NCBI RefSeq assembly: GCF_014204915.1
Contig: NZ_JACHMH010000001.1
Location: 5,977,501 to 6,041,500, forward strand
Reading direction: 5' to 3'
Source: Crossiella cryophila
GTDB lineage: Bacteria; Actinomycetota; Actinomycetes; Mycobacteriales; Pseudonocardiaceae
DNA: 64,000 nucleotides
Of the stretch, positions 1 to 8,324 are shown piece by piece (position 1 is the first letter of the stretch; each line of letters opens with the position of its first letter). A program made the position numbers and the translations under genes. The notes below the pieces were generated by a model that saw nothing but the letters and a program-made list of their open reading frames with translations, was not told where the DNA came from and ran no database searches.

Positions 1-37
1 CAGACCGGGACCCCTGCCTGGCGGCCGTACACGCGGA

Positions 38-895
38 TCAGCGCGGATCGCGGGTGAACAGGTCCAGGATCAGCTTGCGGTACTGATCGGCGTGGTGGCG
101 GTCCTGGCGCAGGTAGTTCTCCCGCGCCGTGGTCACGTTGGTGCCGGTGCGGTCGATCTCCTCCGCCGACTCCCCGAGGATCCCGGCCAGGCGGTTCAGC
201 GTCGCGGTGTGCGACTGGGCGGCCTGGCCGGACTCGGCGATCTGCCCGAAGGCGTCAGCCGGTAGCGGGGCGGCGGTCAGGGTGCCGCGCAGCGTGCGCA
301 GATCGGCCGCGGCGGCGTGCAGCTTCTGGGCCAGTGGCCCGAGGGTGCCGCCGCTGGCGTGGAAGGACTGTCCGCTGCCACCCCGTGCCGGAGCCGCGGC
401 CGGTGGCCGGGCGGGGGCTGGGGCCGGAGCCGGGACTGGTGCGGCCGGTGCCGGCGCGGGGGCCGGTTCGGTCTGCTGGACCGGCTGGACCGGGGTGCCG
501 GTGACCAGGCCGGAGGCGGTCCGGGCGCGGTCGAGGTAGCGCTGGTAGTCGCCGTTGGTGAAGGTCGACCAGGCCCCGAAGTTGTTGCCGTTGTTGGAGA
601 TCGCGAAGGCGTTGGTCGCGTTGGTGGCCGGGTCCAGGTTGGCGACCCGGTCCCGCTGGGTCTGTTCCAGGGCGGTGCCGCGGCCGGGGTTGAGCGAGCG
701 GATCTGCCACAGCCCCACCGACGGGCCCCAGGTCGCGTTCTGCAGGGTGAGGTCGCCCTGCGCCCCTGGCCGGCCGCTGGACTCGGCCAGCGCGACCGCG
801 ACCGCGGTGTTGAGCTGGTCGCCACGGAACCCGGCGTCGTAGGCGTGCTGGGCGATCTGCTGATCGGTGAGGCGATCAACGACGGGGTTGGTCAT
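38..895 (-). CDS. Lysozyme-fold (SLT-like) putative ESX effector
   Basis: This 285-aa protein is probably an exported peptidoglycan-active effector of the type VII system. Residues 10-120 look like a lysozyme-like/transglycosylase fold: a helix with the motif ALAESSGRP is followed by WGPSVGLWQIRS and a motif around NAFAISNNGNNFGAWSTF. A Pro/Ala-rich linker (about 135-175) leads to a C-terminal helical segment of roughly 90 residues resembling a WXG100-type hairpin. It is the last gene of the leftward ESX operon, 12 bp after the PPE-like gene. The start is fixed by an AGGAGGT ribosome site just upstream that overlaps the previous stop. The glutamate in AESSGRP is the candidate catalytic residue. 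Substrate and export route are inferred from fold and context. Confidence 0.7.
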   Translation of the reverse strand: MTNPVVDRLTDQQIAQHAYDAGFRGDQLNTAVAVALAESSGRPGAQGDLTLQNATWGPSVGLWQIRSLNPGRGTALEQTQRDRVANLDPATNATNAFAISNNGNNFGAWSTFTNGDYQRYLDRARTASGLVTGTPVQPVQQTEPAPAPAPAAPVPAPAPAPARPPAAAPARGGSGQSFHASGGTLGPLAQKLHAAAADLRTLRGTLTAAPLPADAFGQIAESGQAAQSHTATLNRLAGILGESAEEIDRTGTNVTTARENYLRQDRHHADQYRKLILDLFTRDPR

Positions 896-907
896 CGCCG
901 GGACCTC

Positions 908-2137
908 CTAGTAGCGGAAGGACGAGGGTGGGTCGGGACGGTTCTCGGGTTCCTCGCCGATCACCTGCGGGGTGATCACCGAGGATTCGCCCCACACGTC
1001 CTCGGTCTCCACCAGCCACGGCGGGATCCGGCGGCCACCGCCCATATCGCCGCCCTGCCCGCCGCCCATCGGCATCATGGGCATCATCGGCATGCCGCTG
1101 CCCATGCCCTGCGCCGCACCGGCCGCCGCCGCGCCCATCGCACCGGCGATGCCACGCGCTGCCGCGGCCGCGCCGACCGCGCCGGCGAGTCCGGCCGCGG
1201 CCTGCGGGCCCTGGCCACCGGCGCCGGGGACCTTGCCGAGGCCGCCCCCGCCGCCGCCGATCTTGCCTAGACCGGCGCCGAGTCCAGCGCCTCCCGCCGC
1301 GCCGCCCGCGCCGAGCTTGGCCGCCTCCGCACCCGCGCCGGGTGCGGGGAGACCGGTCTGCGGGTCGGGCTTCTTCGCCCAGTCCGGGATCTTGGGCAGC
1401 GTCCCGGCGAACCGGCCCGCCGCCGCGGCCGAGGCGGCCGCCAGACCGGAGGTGAACATGCCGCCGAACAGCGGCTGCCGGGTCTGCGTCGCACCCGAGC
1501 CGGGGTGATCGGCGCCGGGGTTCCCGGAAGGGACCTGACCGGCGGGGGAGTCCGGGATGGAGGCCTGGGCGACCCGGTAGCGGTTGGCCAGGTCCTCCAT
1601 GATGAGCACCGCGCGCGCGTGGTTGGCGTTGGCCACCTGGGCGGCCTGCTGCTGCTGACGCACCGCCGCGACCGCCTCGGCCTGCTGCGTGGCCACGCGG
1701 GCGGCGAGTTCGGGGGAGGTGCCGGGGCCGAGCTGGATCGGCGTGCCGGCCATGCGCAGGGTCGCCGCGGAGACCTCGGGGACCTCGGTGGGCGGCGGCA
1801 TGGTGGCCTGGGCGCGGATGAGCGCCTCGGCCGAATCGTGCGCCAGGTTGCGCATGGCGTGCGAGGCCTCGGCGGTGCGGCGCAGCCCTGCGGCCAGGTC
1901 GGTGATCATCGCCTGGTACTGCTCGGCCGCGCCACCACGCCACTGGTGCCGGAACCGGGACAGCTGCTGTTCGAGGTTGCCCGCCTGCTCGTGCAGCCGG
2001 GAACCCACCGCGTCCCAGGAGTCCGCGGCCGCGCGCATGGTCTTGGGCGCGCCTGCGTGCAGCATGTCGTAGAGCTGGCGATGGCTGTAGCGGGCGAAGT
2101 CGGTCGGTCCGGCGTTGACGATCTCCACGGGTCTCAC
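908..2137 (-). CDS. PPE-like WXG100-superfamily protein with Gly/Ala-rich tail
   Basis: A 409-aa secretion-substrate or co-secreted protein of the ESX locus. The first 170 residues form a long helical PPE/WXG-type domain, with the turn WRGGAAEQYQ near residue 68 in the WXG position. The middle is Ala/Gly/Pro-rich low complexity containing a Met/Gly-rich stretch (MPMMPMMPMG). The tail has the motif IPPWLVETEDVWGE, which also ends other actinobacterial PPE-like proteins. It overlaps the upstream 121-aa gene by 4 bp (ATGA), so the two are probably translationally coupled and may form a heterodimer, as PE/PPE pairs do. The function after export is unknown. Confidence 0.75.
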   Translation of the reverse strand: MRPVEIVNAGPTDFARYSHRQLYDMLHAGAPKTMRAAADSWDAVGSRLHEQAGNLEQQLSRFRHQWRGGAAEQYQAMITDLAAGLRRTAEASHAMRNLAHDSAEALIRAQATMPPPTEVPEVSAATLRMAGTPIQLGPGTSPELAARVATQQAEAVAAVRQQQQAAQVANANHARAVLIMEDLANRYRVAQASIPDSPAGQVPSGNPGADHPGSGATQTRQPLFGGMFTSGLAAASAAAAGRFAGTLPKIPDWAKKPDPQTGLPAPGAGAEAAKLGAGGAAGGAGLGAGLGKIGGGGGGLGKVPGAGGQGPQAAAGLAGAVGAAAAARGIAGAMGAAAAGAAQGMGSGMPMMPMMPMGGGQGGDMGGGRRIPPWLVETEDVWGESSVITPQVIGEEPENRPDPPSSFRY

Positions 2138-2499
2138 ATCCTCCCGGGATCGGTGCGCGGATCGTTGATGTGCAGCACGTTGCCCAGGTTCAGCAGCGAC
2201 TGGCCCGCCTGCTGGTCGAGTCGCCGGTAGGCATCGGCGATGGTGTGCGTGACGTCCTCGGCGAAGTCGATGGCCTGCCCGGCCCGGCCCAGCAGCGCGT
2301 GCATCTCCTCCGCGGCCGCCAGGTGCTGCGTGCCCAGGGTGCTGGCCTCGCTGAACGCGCCTAGCTGGACCTCGCGTTCGGCCAGTCCGCCCAGGTGCGC
2401 CAGCGGCTGGGACATGCCGGTGAGCTGGGTGCCCAGCTCGCGGGCGAAGTCCACCAGCGACGCCAGGTGCACGGCGAAGGAGTTGTTCTCGGTGCTCAC
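2134..2499 (-). CDS. Small helical ESX-associated protein (PE-like partner)
   Basis: A 121-aa, almost entirely helical protein with no membrane segment. The GTG start at 2499 is chosen because a purine-rich site (AGGGGGCAGGGG) lies immediately upstream. A longer open frame exists but its N-terminal part is an antisense-type shadow. Size, position before the PPE-like gene and the 4-bp overlap suggest a PE/EspC-like binding partner for that protein. There is no obvious WXG motif. It follows the two WXG100 genes after a gap of 113 bp that contains a strong hairpin. The role is inferred from context only. Confidence 0.7.
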   Translation of the reverse strand: MSTENNSFAVHLASLVDFARELGTQLTGMSQPLAHLGGLAEREVQLGAFSEASTLGTQHLAAAEEMHALLGRAGQAIDFAEDVTHTIADAYRRLDQQAGQSLLNLGNVLHINDPRTDPGRM

Positions 2500-2543
2500 C
2501 CCTGCCCCCTTCGATTGCTGTCGGTTCTCACGCGGCCCGCCAA

Positions 2544-2586
2544 CCCCTGTCCAGGGTGAAGAATCCGGGTCTGCCCTGGACAGGGG
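2544..2586. terminator. 13-bp hairpin between WXG100 pair and downstream ESX genes
   Basis: Perfect inverted arms CCCCTGTCCAGGG (2544-2556) and CCCTGGACAGGGG (2574-2586) enclose a 17-nt loop. It lies in the 113-bp gap directly after the second WXG100 gene and before the 121-aa gene, all on the minus strand. No T-tract follows. It could be a leaky intrinsic terminator or an mRNA stabiliser that keeps the WXG100 pair more abundant than the downstream genes. Confidence 0.6.
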
Positions 2587-2612
2587 CGCCGGGCGGCAGG
2601 CGGGGGCCTGAA

Positions 2613-2948
2613 TCAGCCGCCGGGGAACAGGTTGGCGTTGGTGCGTTCCATGGCCATCTGGTCGGTCATGGCCTTGCCGGTGTTGGCGGAGAAGTTGCGG
2701 ATGACCGCGACCATCTCGCCGATCGCGGCCCGCAGGTCGTTCTCGGCCTGCTGGGCCTGCGCGCCGGCGGCGCTGCCGGACTGGTACCAGGTGTTGCGCA
2801 GGTAGGCGAGGGAGCCGTCCAGCTCGTGCATGTGCCGCTCCAGCGCGTTGGCGCGGTTGCTGAGCGACTCCGAGCTGTTGGCGAGCTGGCTGAAGTTGAC
2901 GGAGACGACGTCTCCGCCGTTGCCCTGGGTGTGCATTGGCGTCTGCAT
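2613..2948 (-). CDS. WXG100 family protein (Esx-like)
   Basis: A 111-aa helix-turn-helix protein of the WXG100 family. The turn is NTWYQSGSAAG around residues 52-62, so the classical W-X-G is relaxed to W-Y-Q-S-G. Long amphipathic helices flank it and the tail ends GG. It lies 11 bp downstream of another WXG100 gene, giving the usual paired arrangement of an EsxA/EsxB heterodimer exported through EccC/EccD. An alternative start at the fifth residue (MHTQ) is possible. Family assignment is secure; which member carries the secretion signal is not clear. Confidence 0.85.
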   Translation of the reverse strand: MQTPMHTQGNGGDVVSVNFSQLANSSESLSNRANALERHMHELDGSLAYLRNTWYQSGSAAGAQAQQAENDLRAAIGEMVAVIRNFSANTGKAMTDQMAMERTNANLFPGG

Positions 2949-2959
2949 CCTCTCCGGGT

Positions 2960-3322
2960 TCAGGCCCCGCCGGCGAGGCGGTTGAAGACCGATCCGGCCG
3001 CGCTGTTGGTCGCGGCGCTGGCCACCTTGTTGATGTCGTCGGTGGCGTTGCTGTCACCGGTGTTGTAGTTCCGGCTGACGTCGGTCATCAGGCTGGACAT
3101 GCGGTCCAGGGCGCCGGTGGCCTTGGCCATCTTGTCCTGCAGCGTGGTGTGCAGCTGCTGGAAGGCCGCGGCCTGGTTGCCCTGGTAGCTGTTGCTCAGT
3201 GCCCAGCCAAGGTCGCTCTGGAGACCCGACATGGTGGACTTGGTGGCGGTGGCGGACTGGTGGAAGCCGCTGATCGCCTTGGTCATCGCGGCGGCATCTG
3301 CCTCAAAGCCGGGACCGGCCAT
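2960..3322 (-). CDS. WXG100 family protein (Esx-like)
   Basis: A 120-aa Esx-type protein, the first gene after eccC in the leftward operon. Helix 1 spans about 5-45, the turn is near LGWALSNSYQGNQA (a degenerate WXG), and helix 2 extends to about 100. The start is the inner ATG at 3322: a strong GGAGGTGG ribosome site sits between this ATG and the outer ATG at 3343, so the outer one would place the ribosome site inside the coding region. It probably dimerises with the next gene product. The 121-bp gap to eccC contains a likely promoter (TAGGCT, minus strand) and a short palindrome. Confidence 0.85.
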   Translation of the reverse strand: MAGPGFEADAAAMTKAISGFHQSATATKSTMSGLQSDLGWALSNSYQGNQAAAFQQLHTTLQDKMAKATGALDRMSSLMTDVSRNYNTGDSNATDDINKVASAATNSAAGSVFNRLAGGA

Positions 3323-3395
3323 GGGCGAACCACCTCCTCTCATTCACCGGGTGTTTCCTGGTTACGAGCCTAGGTCGGTCGTTGTTGCCGCCCAA

Positions 3396-3409
3396 CGGCA
3401 CAAGTGCCG
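3396..3409. promoter_or_regulatory. Palindrome CGGCACAAGTGCCG upstream of the Esx pair
   Basis: A perfect 14-bp palindrome with 6-bp arms lies between the eccC stop and the first WXG100 start. A minus-strand TAGGCT hexamer (about 3369-3374) lies between it and the gene. It could be an operator or a small hairpin after eccC. No regulator is identified. Confidence 0.35.
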
Positions 3410-3443
3410 GTTTTGATGCCGGTAGTTGTACCCACATCCGCGC

Positions 3444-6400
3444 TCAACTCCCCGGGGTCCAGGCGACCTGGACGAGCTGGTTCCCGTTGCGCCGTGAGAC
3501 AAGTTGCCCGCGTCCCGGCGGCTGCGGGGAGCTGCGGACGTCGCCGAGCAGCACGCCTTCGTCGCGGGAGCCGGACATGACCAGGCCGGGGGAGCCGAGT
3601 TCCTTGATGCGCATGAGCACCGGGTCGTAGATGCCGCGGGCCGCGCCGCCGGAGCCGCGGGCGACGATGACGTGCAGGCCGATATCCCGTGCCTGGGGCA
3701 GGAATTCGACCAGTTGCAGCAGTGGGTGGCCGATGCCGCCCTGGGTGGCCACGAGTTCGTAGTCATCGACGATGACGAACAGGTCGGGTCCGCTCCACCA
3801 GTCGCGGCGGCGCAGCTGGTCGGGGGTGACCTCGGGTCCGGGCAGGCGGGCGCGCATGGCCTGCACGACCTCGGCGAGCAGTCCTTCCAGGACCGGGGCG
3901 CTGCCGGCGTAGCCGAGGAGGTGGTCGCCGTCGACGGCGCCGAGCAGGCCGCGCCGGTAGTCCACGACCAGGATGGCGGCCTCGTGTGGGGTGTAGCGGG
4001 CCATGATGCCGTCGGCGATGGTGCGCAGCAGCCCCGATTTGCCGCCTTCGACGTCGCTGAAGGCCAGGAAGTGCGGTTCGGTCTGGAAGTCCAGGAACAC
4101 CGGTTTGAGGTCGGCCTCGGCGATGCCGAAGGGGACCTGCTTGCCAGGGTGGGCCACCACATCGGGCAGGTCACCGGCCGGGAATTCGTGGGGGAGCAGC
4201 CGGACTCTGGGGGCGGGTTCGCCGGTCCAGGCGGCGGTGATCCGCTTGATGAGTTCGCCGGTGCCCGCGGTGGTGGATTCGGCGCTCTGCACGCCGTCGA
4301 TGCGCGGGAGTGCGCCGAGGAAGTGCAGTTTGTCCGGGGTCAGGCCGCGACCCGGTGCGTCGGCTGGCACGTTCTGGGCGGCGCGGCGGTCGATGGCGGA
4401 GTCGCTGGGGTCGCCGAGGCGGAGTTCGTAGCGGGTGCTGATGGAGTCGCGCAGCGGGGGCCGCACGGCCATCCAGTAGTTGGCGGCGATGACCACGTGG
4501 ATGCCGAAGCCGAGGCCGCGGGCGGCCAGCCGGGTGATGGCCTCCTCCAGCTGTTCGTACTCCTCGCGCACGGTGGTCCAGCCGTCCACGACCAGGAACA
4601 CGTCGCCGAACTCCCGGTCGCCGAGTTCGCTTTCCCGGATGTCCTTGCGGCGCTGGCGGAAGGTGGCCATCGAGTCGACGGCGTGCTGGGCGAACAGGGC
4701 CTCGCGCTGGGCGAGGAGGGTGCTGAGTTCGGCGACCAGCCGTCGGCAGGAGTCGGCGTCGCGGCGCACGGCGTAGCCGCTGACGTGCGGCAGTCCGGCG
4801 ACCGGGCCGAGCGCGCCGCCGCCCATGTCCAGGAGGAAGAACTGGACCTCGGCGGGGGTGTGGGTGAGGGAGAGGACGCCGATGAGGCTGCGCAGGAAGG
4901 TGCTCTTGCCGCTCTGCGGCGCACCCACCAGGAGCATGTGCCCGCCCGCGCCCGCGAGGTCGGCCCACATGAGGTCGCGGCGCTGCTCGAAGGGTTTGTC
5001 CACCAGGGCCAGGGGCACGGTGAGTTTCCCGTTGCCGCCCCAGCCGATCGGGGACAGGCCGCGTTCGGGGTCCTCGCCCAGCGGCGGCAGGAGGTGGTCC
5101 AGGGTGGGGGGTTCGTCCAGGGGCGGCAGCCAGATCTGGTGTGCGGCGGGGCCTTTGCCGACCAGGCGGTCGACCATCGCACCCATGATCGTCTCGCCGG
5201 TGGTGGCCTGCACGAGCGCGGCGGTCTCGGCGCGCACCGGTTCGACGATCTCCACCCGGTCCAGGGTGTAGAAGAGCACCTGGCGGCCGGGGGCGGCGAC
5301 GGTGCCGGTGTCGCTGATCTCCCTCGGCGGCAGGTCCCCGGAGACGTAGGCGGCCTTGAACCGTTGCAGCGTCTCGGTGTCGCTCTTGAGGTAGGCCGAG
5401 CCGGGGATCGCGGGCAGGTGGTAGGCGTCCGGGACGCCGAGCACGGTGCGGCTCTCCGCGGCGGAGAAGGTGCGCAGGCCGATCCGGTAGGACAGGTGGG
5501 CTTCCAGGCCGCGCAACCGGCCTTCCTCCAGGCGTTGCGAGGCCAGCAGGAGGTGCACGGCGAGGCTGCGGCCCAGGCGGCCGATCATGACGAACAGGTC
5601 GACGAACTCCGGTCGGCTGGAGAGCAGTTCGCTGAACTCGTCGATGATCAGCAGCAGCGAGGGCAGTGGGGCCAGGGGGGCGCCGTTCTCGCGGGCGCGT
5701 TCGTAGTCCCGGACCGAGGCGAAGTTGCCTGCCGCGCGCAGTAGTTCCTGGCGGCGCAGCATCTCCCCGTTGAGGGCGTCGGCCATCCGGTCGACCAGGG
5801 TGAGGTCGTCGGAGAGGTTGGTGATCACCGCGCAGGTGTGCGGCAGCCCGGTCATCCCGGCGAAGGTCGCGCCGCCCTTGAAGTCGATCAGCGCCAGGTT
5901 CAGCGTCTCCGAGGAGTGCGTGACGGCCAGGCCGGTGACCAGGGTGCGCAGCAGTTCGCTCTTGCCGGACCCGGTCGCGCCCACGACGAGGCCGTGCGGG
6001 CCCATGCCGTTCTCGGCGGACTCCTTGAGGTCCAGCTCGATCGGCCTGCCCTCCGGATCCAGGCCCAGTGGCAGGCGGAGGCGTTCGCGCGGGGTGCGGG
6101 GCCGCCAGGTGACGGCGGGGTCGACGTCGCGCGGGTCGCCCAGGCCGAGCAGTCCGGCCAGGCCGAAGGAGGTGTTCACCGGGGCCTCGGCGGTGATCGC
6201 CACCCCCTGGAAGCGTGGGGTCAGCGCGCGGGCGAGGGCTTCGGCGGCGGCGAGGTCCAGGCCGTCGGGCTCACCGAGGTAGGCGACCCGGGAGTCCGAG
6301 CCCTCGCCGGTGACCATGCCCATCCGCTGCGGCGAGACGTGCAACCGCAGGCTCTCGGTGCCGGGGGTGTCCAGGGGCACCTCGTGACTGACGTCCAGGA

Positions 6401-7430
6401 CCGTCACCCCGTGCTGCCCGCCCGCCGGGGCCAGCCGTGGGTCGCCGAAGGTCCGGCCGCCGTCGACGATGAGCAGGATGTGCGGCTGCTCGAAACCCAT
6501 CCCGGCCCGTTTGGTGAACGGCGCCCGATCCCCGAGGTCCTTGCCCAGCAGATCGGCCAGGGTGGTGAGATCGCCGGAGACCAGGCGGGCCGGGCCGACC
6601 GCGTCCGCGGCGGTGGCGTCCTGGGCGTGCGGCAACCACTTCACCCACTCCCACTCACCACGCCGGTCCGCGGCCACGCACACCGCGACGCGCAGGTCGG
6701 CGGGGGAGTGGAACACCACGGCCTGGGCCAGCAACGCCCGCGCCAGATCCAGCACGATCGGGCGCTGCCCGCTGATGCCGATCCGGGCGAAGGAGCGCAG
6801 CGACACCGACACCGGCAGGTCCGGCACGGTGGAGTAGGCGCGGATGAAATGCCGCAGCGAGGTCGAGGACACCGGGTCCAGCTCCTCCAGGGGCACCGTC
6901 TGCGGCGCCCGCAACGGGGTGGCCAGCCGCTGCGGCCCCCGCCCGGCCCGCAACTGCCCGAACTCCGGCTCCGAGCGCCGCCGCTCCCACAACCGGTCCC
7001 CGGCGGCGAAGGTCCACAGATCCCCCGGTTCGGGGTGGGCCTCGACCAGGTAGGCCCGTTGCGCGCCGGCCACCTCGCGGACCTGCTTGCGCAGGTTGGC
7101 CAGGTACTGCTGGTAGTCCCGCCGCTCCTCGTTGATCTTGGCCTTGTTCTGTGAGCGCCCCTGGGCAAGGGACATCACGATCATGCCGATCATCACCACG
7201 ACGAACAGGCCGCCGAAGACATAGGTCATCACCCCGCCGCCGCGTCCGATGTAGACGAAGGACATGGCACCCATGCCCAGCATCATCGGCAGCATGAACA
7301 GCAGCCCCATCATGCCCTGGTTGCCGCCCTTGGCCAGCATGGGCGGGGACTGCAGGGTGATCTCCCCGGCCGCGGGCTCGGGCAGGCGTCGACTCTTCCG
7401 GGCGGTCTGCACGCACCCGATTCTGGTCAC
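3444..7430 (-). CDS. eccC: Type VII secretion ATPase EccC (three FtsK/SpoIIIE domains)
   Basis: A 1328-aa single-chain EccC, the motor and substrate receptor of the ESX system at the cytoplasmic membrane. Two membrane helices lie near residues 40-85. Three ATPase domains follow: D1 with P-loop GATGSGKS near 487 and Walker B LLLIIDEF; D2 with P-loop GAPQSGKS near 840 and Walker B VFLVVDGW; D3 with a degenerate P-loop SDVEGGKS near 1130 and Walker B LFVIVDDY. D3 lacks the first P-loop glycine, consistent with a substrate-binding rather than strongly hydrolytic role. The GTG start at 7430 is divergent from the rightward ESX operon, and the 101-bp gap holds both promoters. It heads the leftward operon of likely substrates. 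Confidence 0.95.
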   Translation of the reverse strand: MTRIGCVQTARKSRRLPEPAAGEITLQSPPMLAKGGNQGMMGLLFMLPMMLGMGAMSFVYIGRGGGVMTYVFGGLFVVVMIGMIVMSLAQGRSQNKAKINEERRDYQQYLANLRKQVREVAGAQRAYLVEAHPEPGDLWTFAAGDRLWERRRSEPEFGQLRAGRGPQRLATPLRAPQTVPLEELDPVSSTSLRHFIRAYSTVPDLPVSVSLRSFARIGISGQRPIVLDLARALLAQAVVFHSPADLRVAVCVAADRRGEWEWVKWLPHAQDATAADAVGPARLVSGDLTTLADLLGKDLGDRAPFTKRAGMGFEQPHILLIVDGGRTFGDPRLAPAGGQHGVTVLDVSHEVPLDTPGTESLRLHVSPQRMGMVTGEGSDSRVAYLGEPDGLDLAAAEALARALTPRFQGVAITAEAPVNTSFGLAGLLGLGDPRDVDPAVTWRPRTPRERLRLPLGLDPEGRPIELDLKESAENGMGPHGLVVGATGSGKSELLRTLVTGLAVTHSSETLNLALIDFKGGATFAGMTGLPHTCAVITNLSDDLTLVDRMADALNGEMLRRQELLRAAGNFASVRDYERARENGAPLAPLPSLLLIIDEFSELLSSRPEFVDLFVMIGRLGRSLAVHLLLASQRLEEGRLRGLEAHLSYRIGLRTFSAAESRTVLGVPDAYHLPAIPGSAYLKSDTETLQRFKAAYVSGDLPPREISDTGTVAAPGRQVLFYTLDRVEIVEPVRAETAALVQATTGETIMGAMVDRLVGKGPAAHQIWLPPLDEPPTLDHLLPPLGEDPERGLSPIGWGGNGKLTVPLALVDKPFEQRRDLMWADLAGAGGHMLLVGAPQSGKSTFLRSLIGVLSLTHTPAEVQFFLLDMGGGALGPVAGLPHVSGYAVRRDADSCRRLVAELSTLLAQREALFAQHAVDSMATFRQRRKDIRESELGDREFGDVFLVVDGWTTVREEYEQLEEAITRLAARGLGFGIHVVIAANYWMAVRPPLRDSISTRYELRLGDPSDSAIDRRAAQNVPADAPGRGLTPDKLHFLGALPRIDGVQSAESTTAGTGELIKRITAAWTGEPAPRVRLLPHEFPAGDLPDVVAHPGKQVPFGIAEADLKPVFLDFQTEPHFLAFSDVEGGKSGLLRTIADGIMARYTPHEAAILVVDYRRGLLGAVDGDHLLGYAGSAPVLEGLLAEVVQAMRARLPGPEVTPDQLRRRDWWSGPDLFVIVDDYELVATQGGIGHPLLQLVEFLPQARDIGLHVIVARGSGGAARGIYDPVLMRIKELGSPGLVMSGSRDEGVLLGDVRSSPQPPGRGQLVSRRNGNQLVQVAWTPGS

Positions 7431-7486
7431 TTCGGCCGTCGCGGTGGTGGGTACTTTTGCCGTCTGTGCGCAGGCCCTGCCGAACT

Positions 7487-7492
7487 TAGGCT
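7487..7492 (+). promoter_or_regulatory. -10-like TAGGCT for rightward ESX operon
   Basis: A TAGGCT hexamer, matching the actinobacterial TANNNT pattern, lies 39 bp before the 7532 start in the divergent gap with eccC. A GGGAGGGTGAG ribosome site precedes the ATG. The same hexamer is found on the minus strand before the leftward WXG100 pair. No clear -35 is seen. Confidence 0.35.
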
Positions 7493-7531
7493 CGTCGCGG
7501 AGAACGTGACCGGCAGACGTGGGAGGGTGAG

Positions 7532-8293
7532 ATGGCCGTGAGCCTGCCTGGGTTCGACGCCAGCCCCGAGGAGATGCGGTCCGTGGCGGGCAATCTCAGC
7601 GGCATCATCATGCAGGCGGCCAACACCGTCAGCGCGTTGCGGTCGATGAAGTTGGACCCCTCGGACTTCTCCACCCTCGGTGCCGCTGTGGCCGCGATGA
7701 ACGCCAAGTTGGAGGCCAGCCAGGTCAGCTCGCTGAACACGCTGCTGTCGTTGTTGCAGGAGTTCAACGACAACGTGCGCAAGGTCGCGGACACCTATCA
7801 GGACCAGGACCGGCGAGTCGCCGACGCCTACGCGGGCCGGCAGACGGAACTGGCCGCGGTGTCCTCCACCCTGTGGAGTTCTCCGAGTGCTGAGAGGCTG
7901 GCCGCCGCCGCGACCGGTGCCAGCCTCTCGGCCACCGCGCAGCCCGGTTCGGTGGACAACGTGCTCGGCTACCTGCGCTCCGCCGGCATCGGCGATCAGC
8001 AGCACCGTAACTTCGCCGACGCGGTCGCCTTCGCCCGCTGGCTGGACGCCGGACCGGCGAACCAGCAGGCCACCGGCGTGATCGGGGTGTACGCGGGCCT
8101 GGCCCGCGACCTCGGCGACGTGCCGGGCGGGGTCCGCTCCGGCGACATCGTGGTGCTGGCCTTCGACCGCGGCCCCGACCCGGTGATCGCCGTGGTCGGC
8201 GACCGAGGACAGCTCTACAACCACGGCCTGGTGCAGCCCAGCTTCAGCGGACTCGCCGACACCCGGGTGTACCGCCCGATCTCGGCGTCCTGA
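7532..8293 (+). CDS. EspC-like helical ESX protein with C-terminal domain
   Basis: A 253-aa protein heading the rightward ESX operon. Residues 1-100 are a helical hairpin of EspC/WXG-like character (start MAVSLPGFDASPEEM, then long amphipathic helices). About 140-253 form a separate alpha/beta region containing GDIVVLAFDRGPDP and VIAVVGDRGQLYNH that I cannot assign to a family. The ATG has a good GGGAGGGTGAG ribosome site. The next gene follows after 31 bp. It is probably an exported substrate; the C-terminal domain could be an effector or adaptor domain. Function unknown. Confidence 0.7.
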   Translation: MAVSLPGFDASPEEMRSVAGNLSGIIMQAANTVSALRSMKLDPSDFSTLGAAVAAMNAKLEASQVSSLNTLLSLLQEFNDNVRKVADTYQDQDRRVADAYAGRQTELAAVSSTLWSSPSAERLAAAATGASLSATAQPGSVDNVLGYLRSAGIGDQQHRNFADAVAFARWLDAGPANQQATGVIGVYAGLARDLGDVPGGVRSGDIVVLAFDRGPDPVIAVVGDRGQLYNHGLVQPSFSGLADTRVYRPISAS

Positions 8294-8324
8294 CCCCGGC
8301 ACCGGCGAAGAAGAGGAGATCCGC

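Noticed and set aside
3504-5744. 746-aa plus-strand open frame opposite eccC
   Set aside because: It is a long antisense shadow of high-GC coding DNA. The minus strand encodes the clear three-domain EccC.
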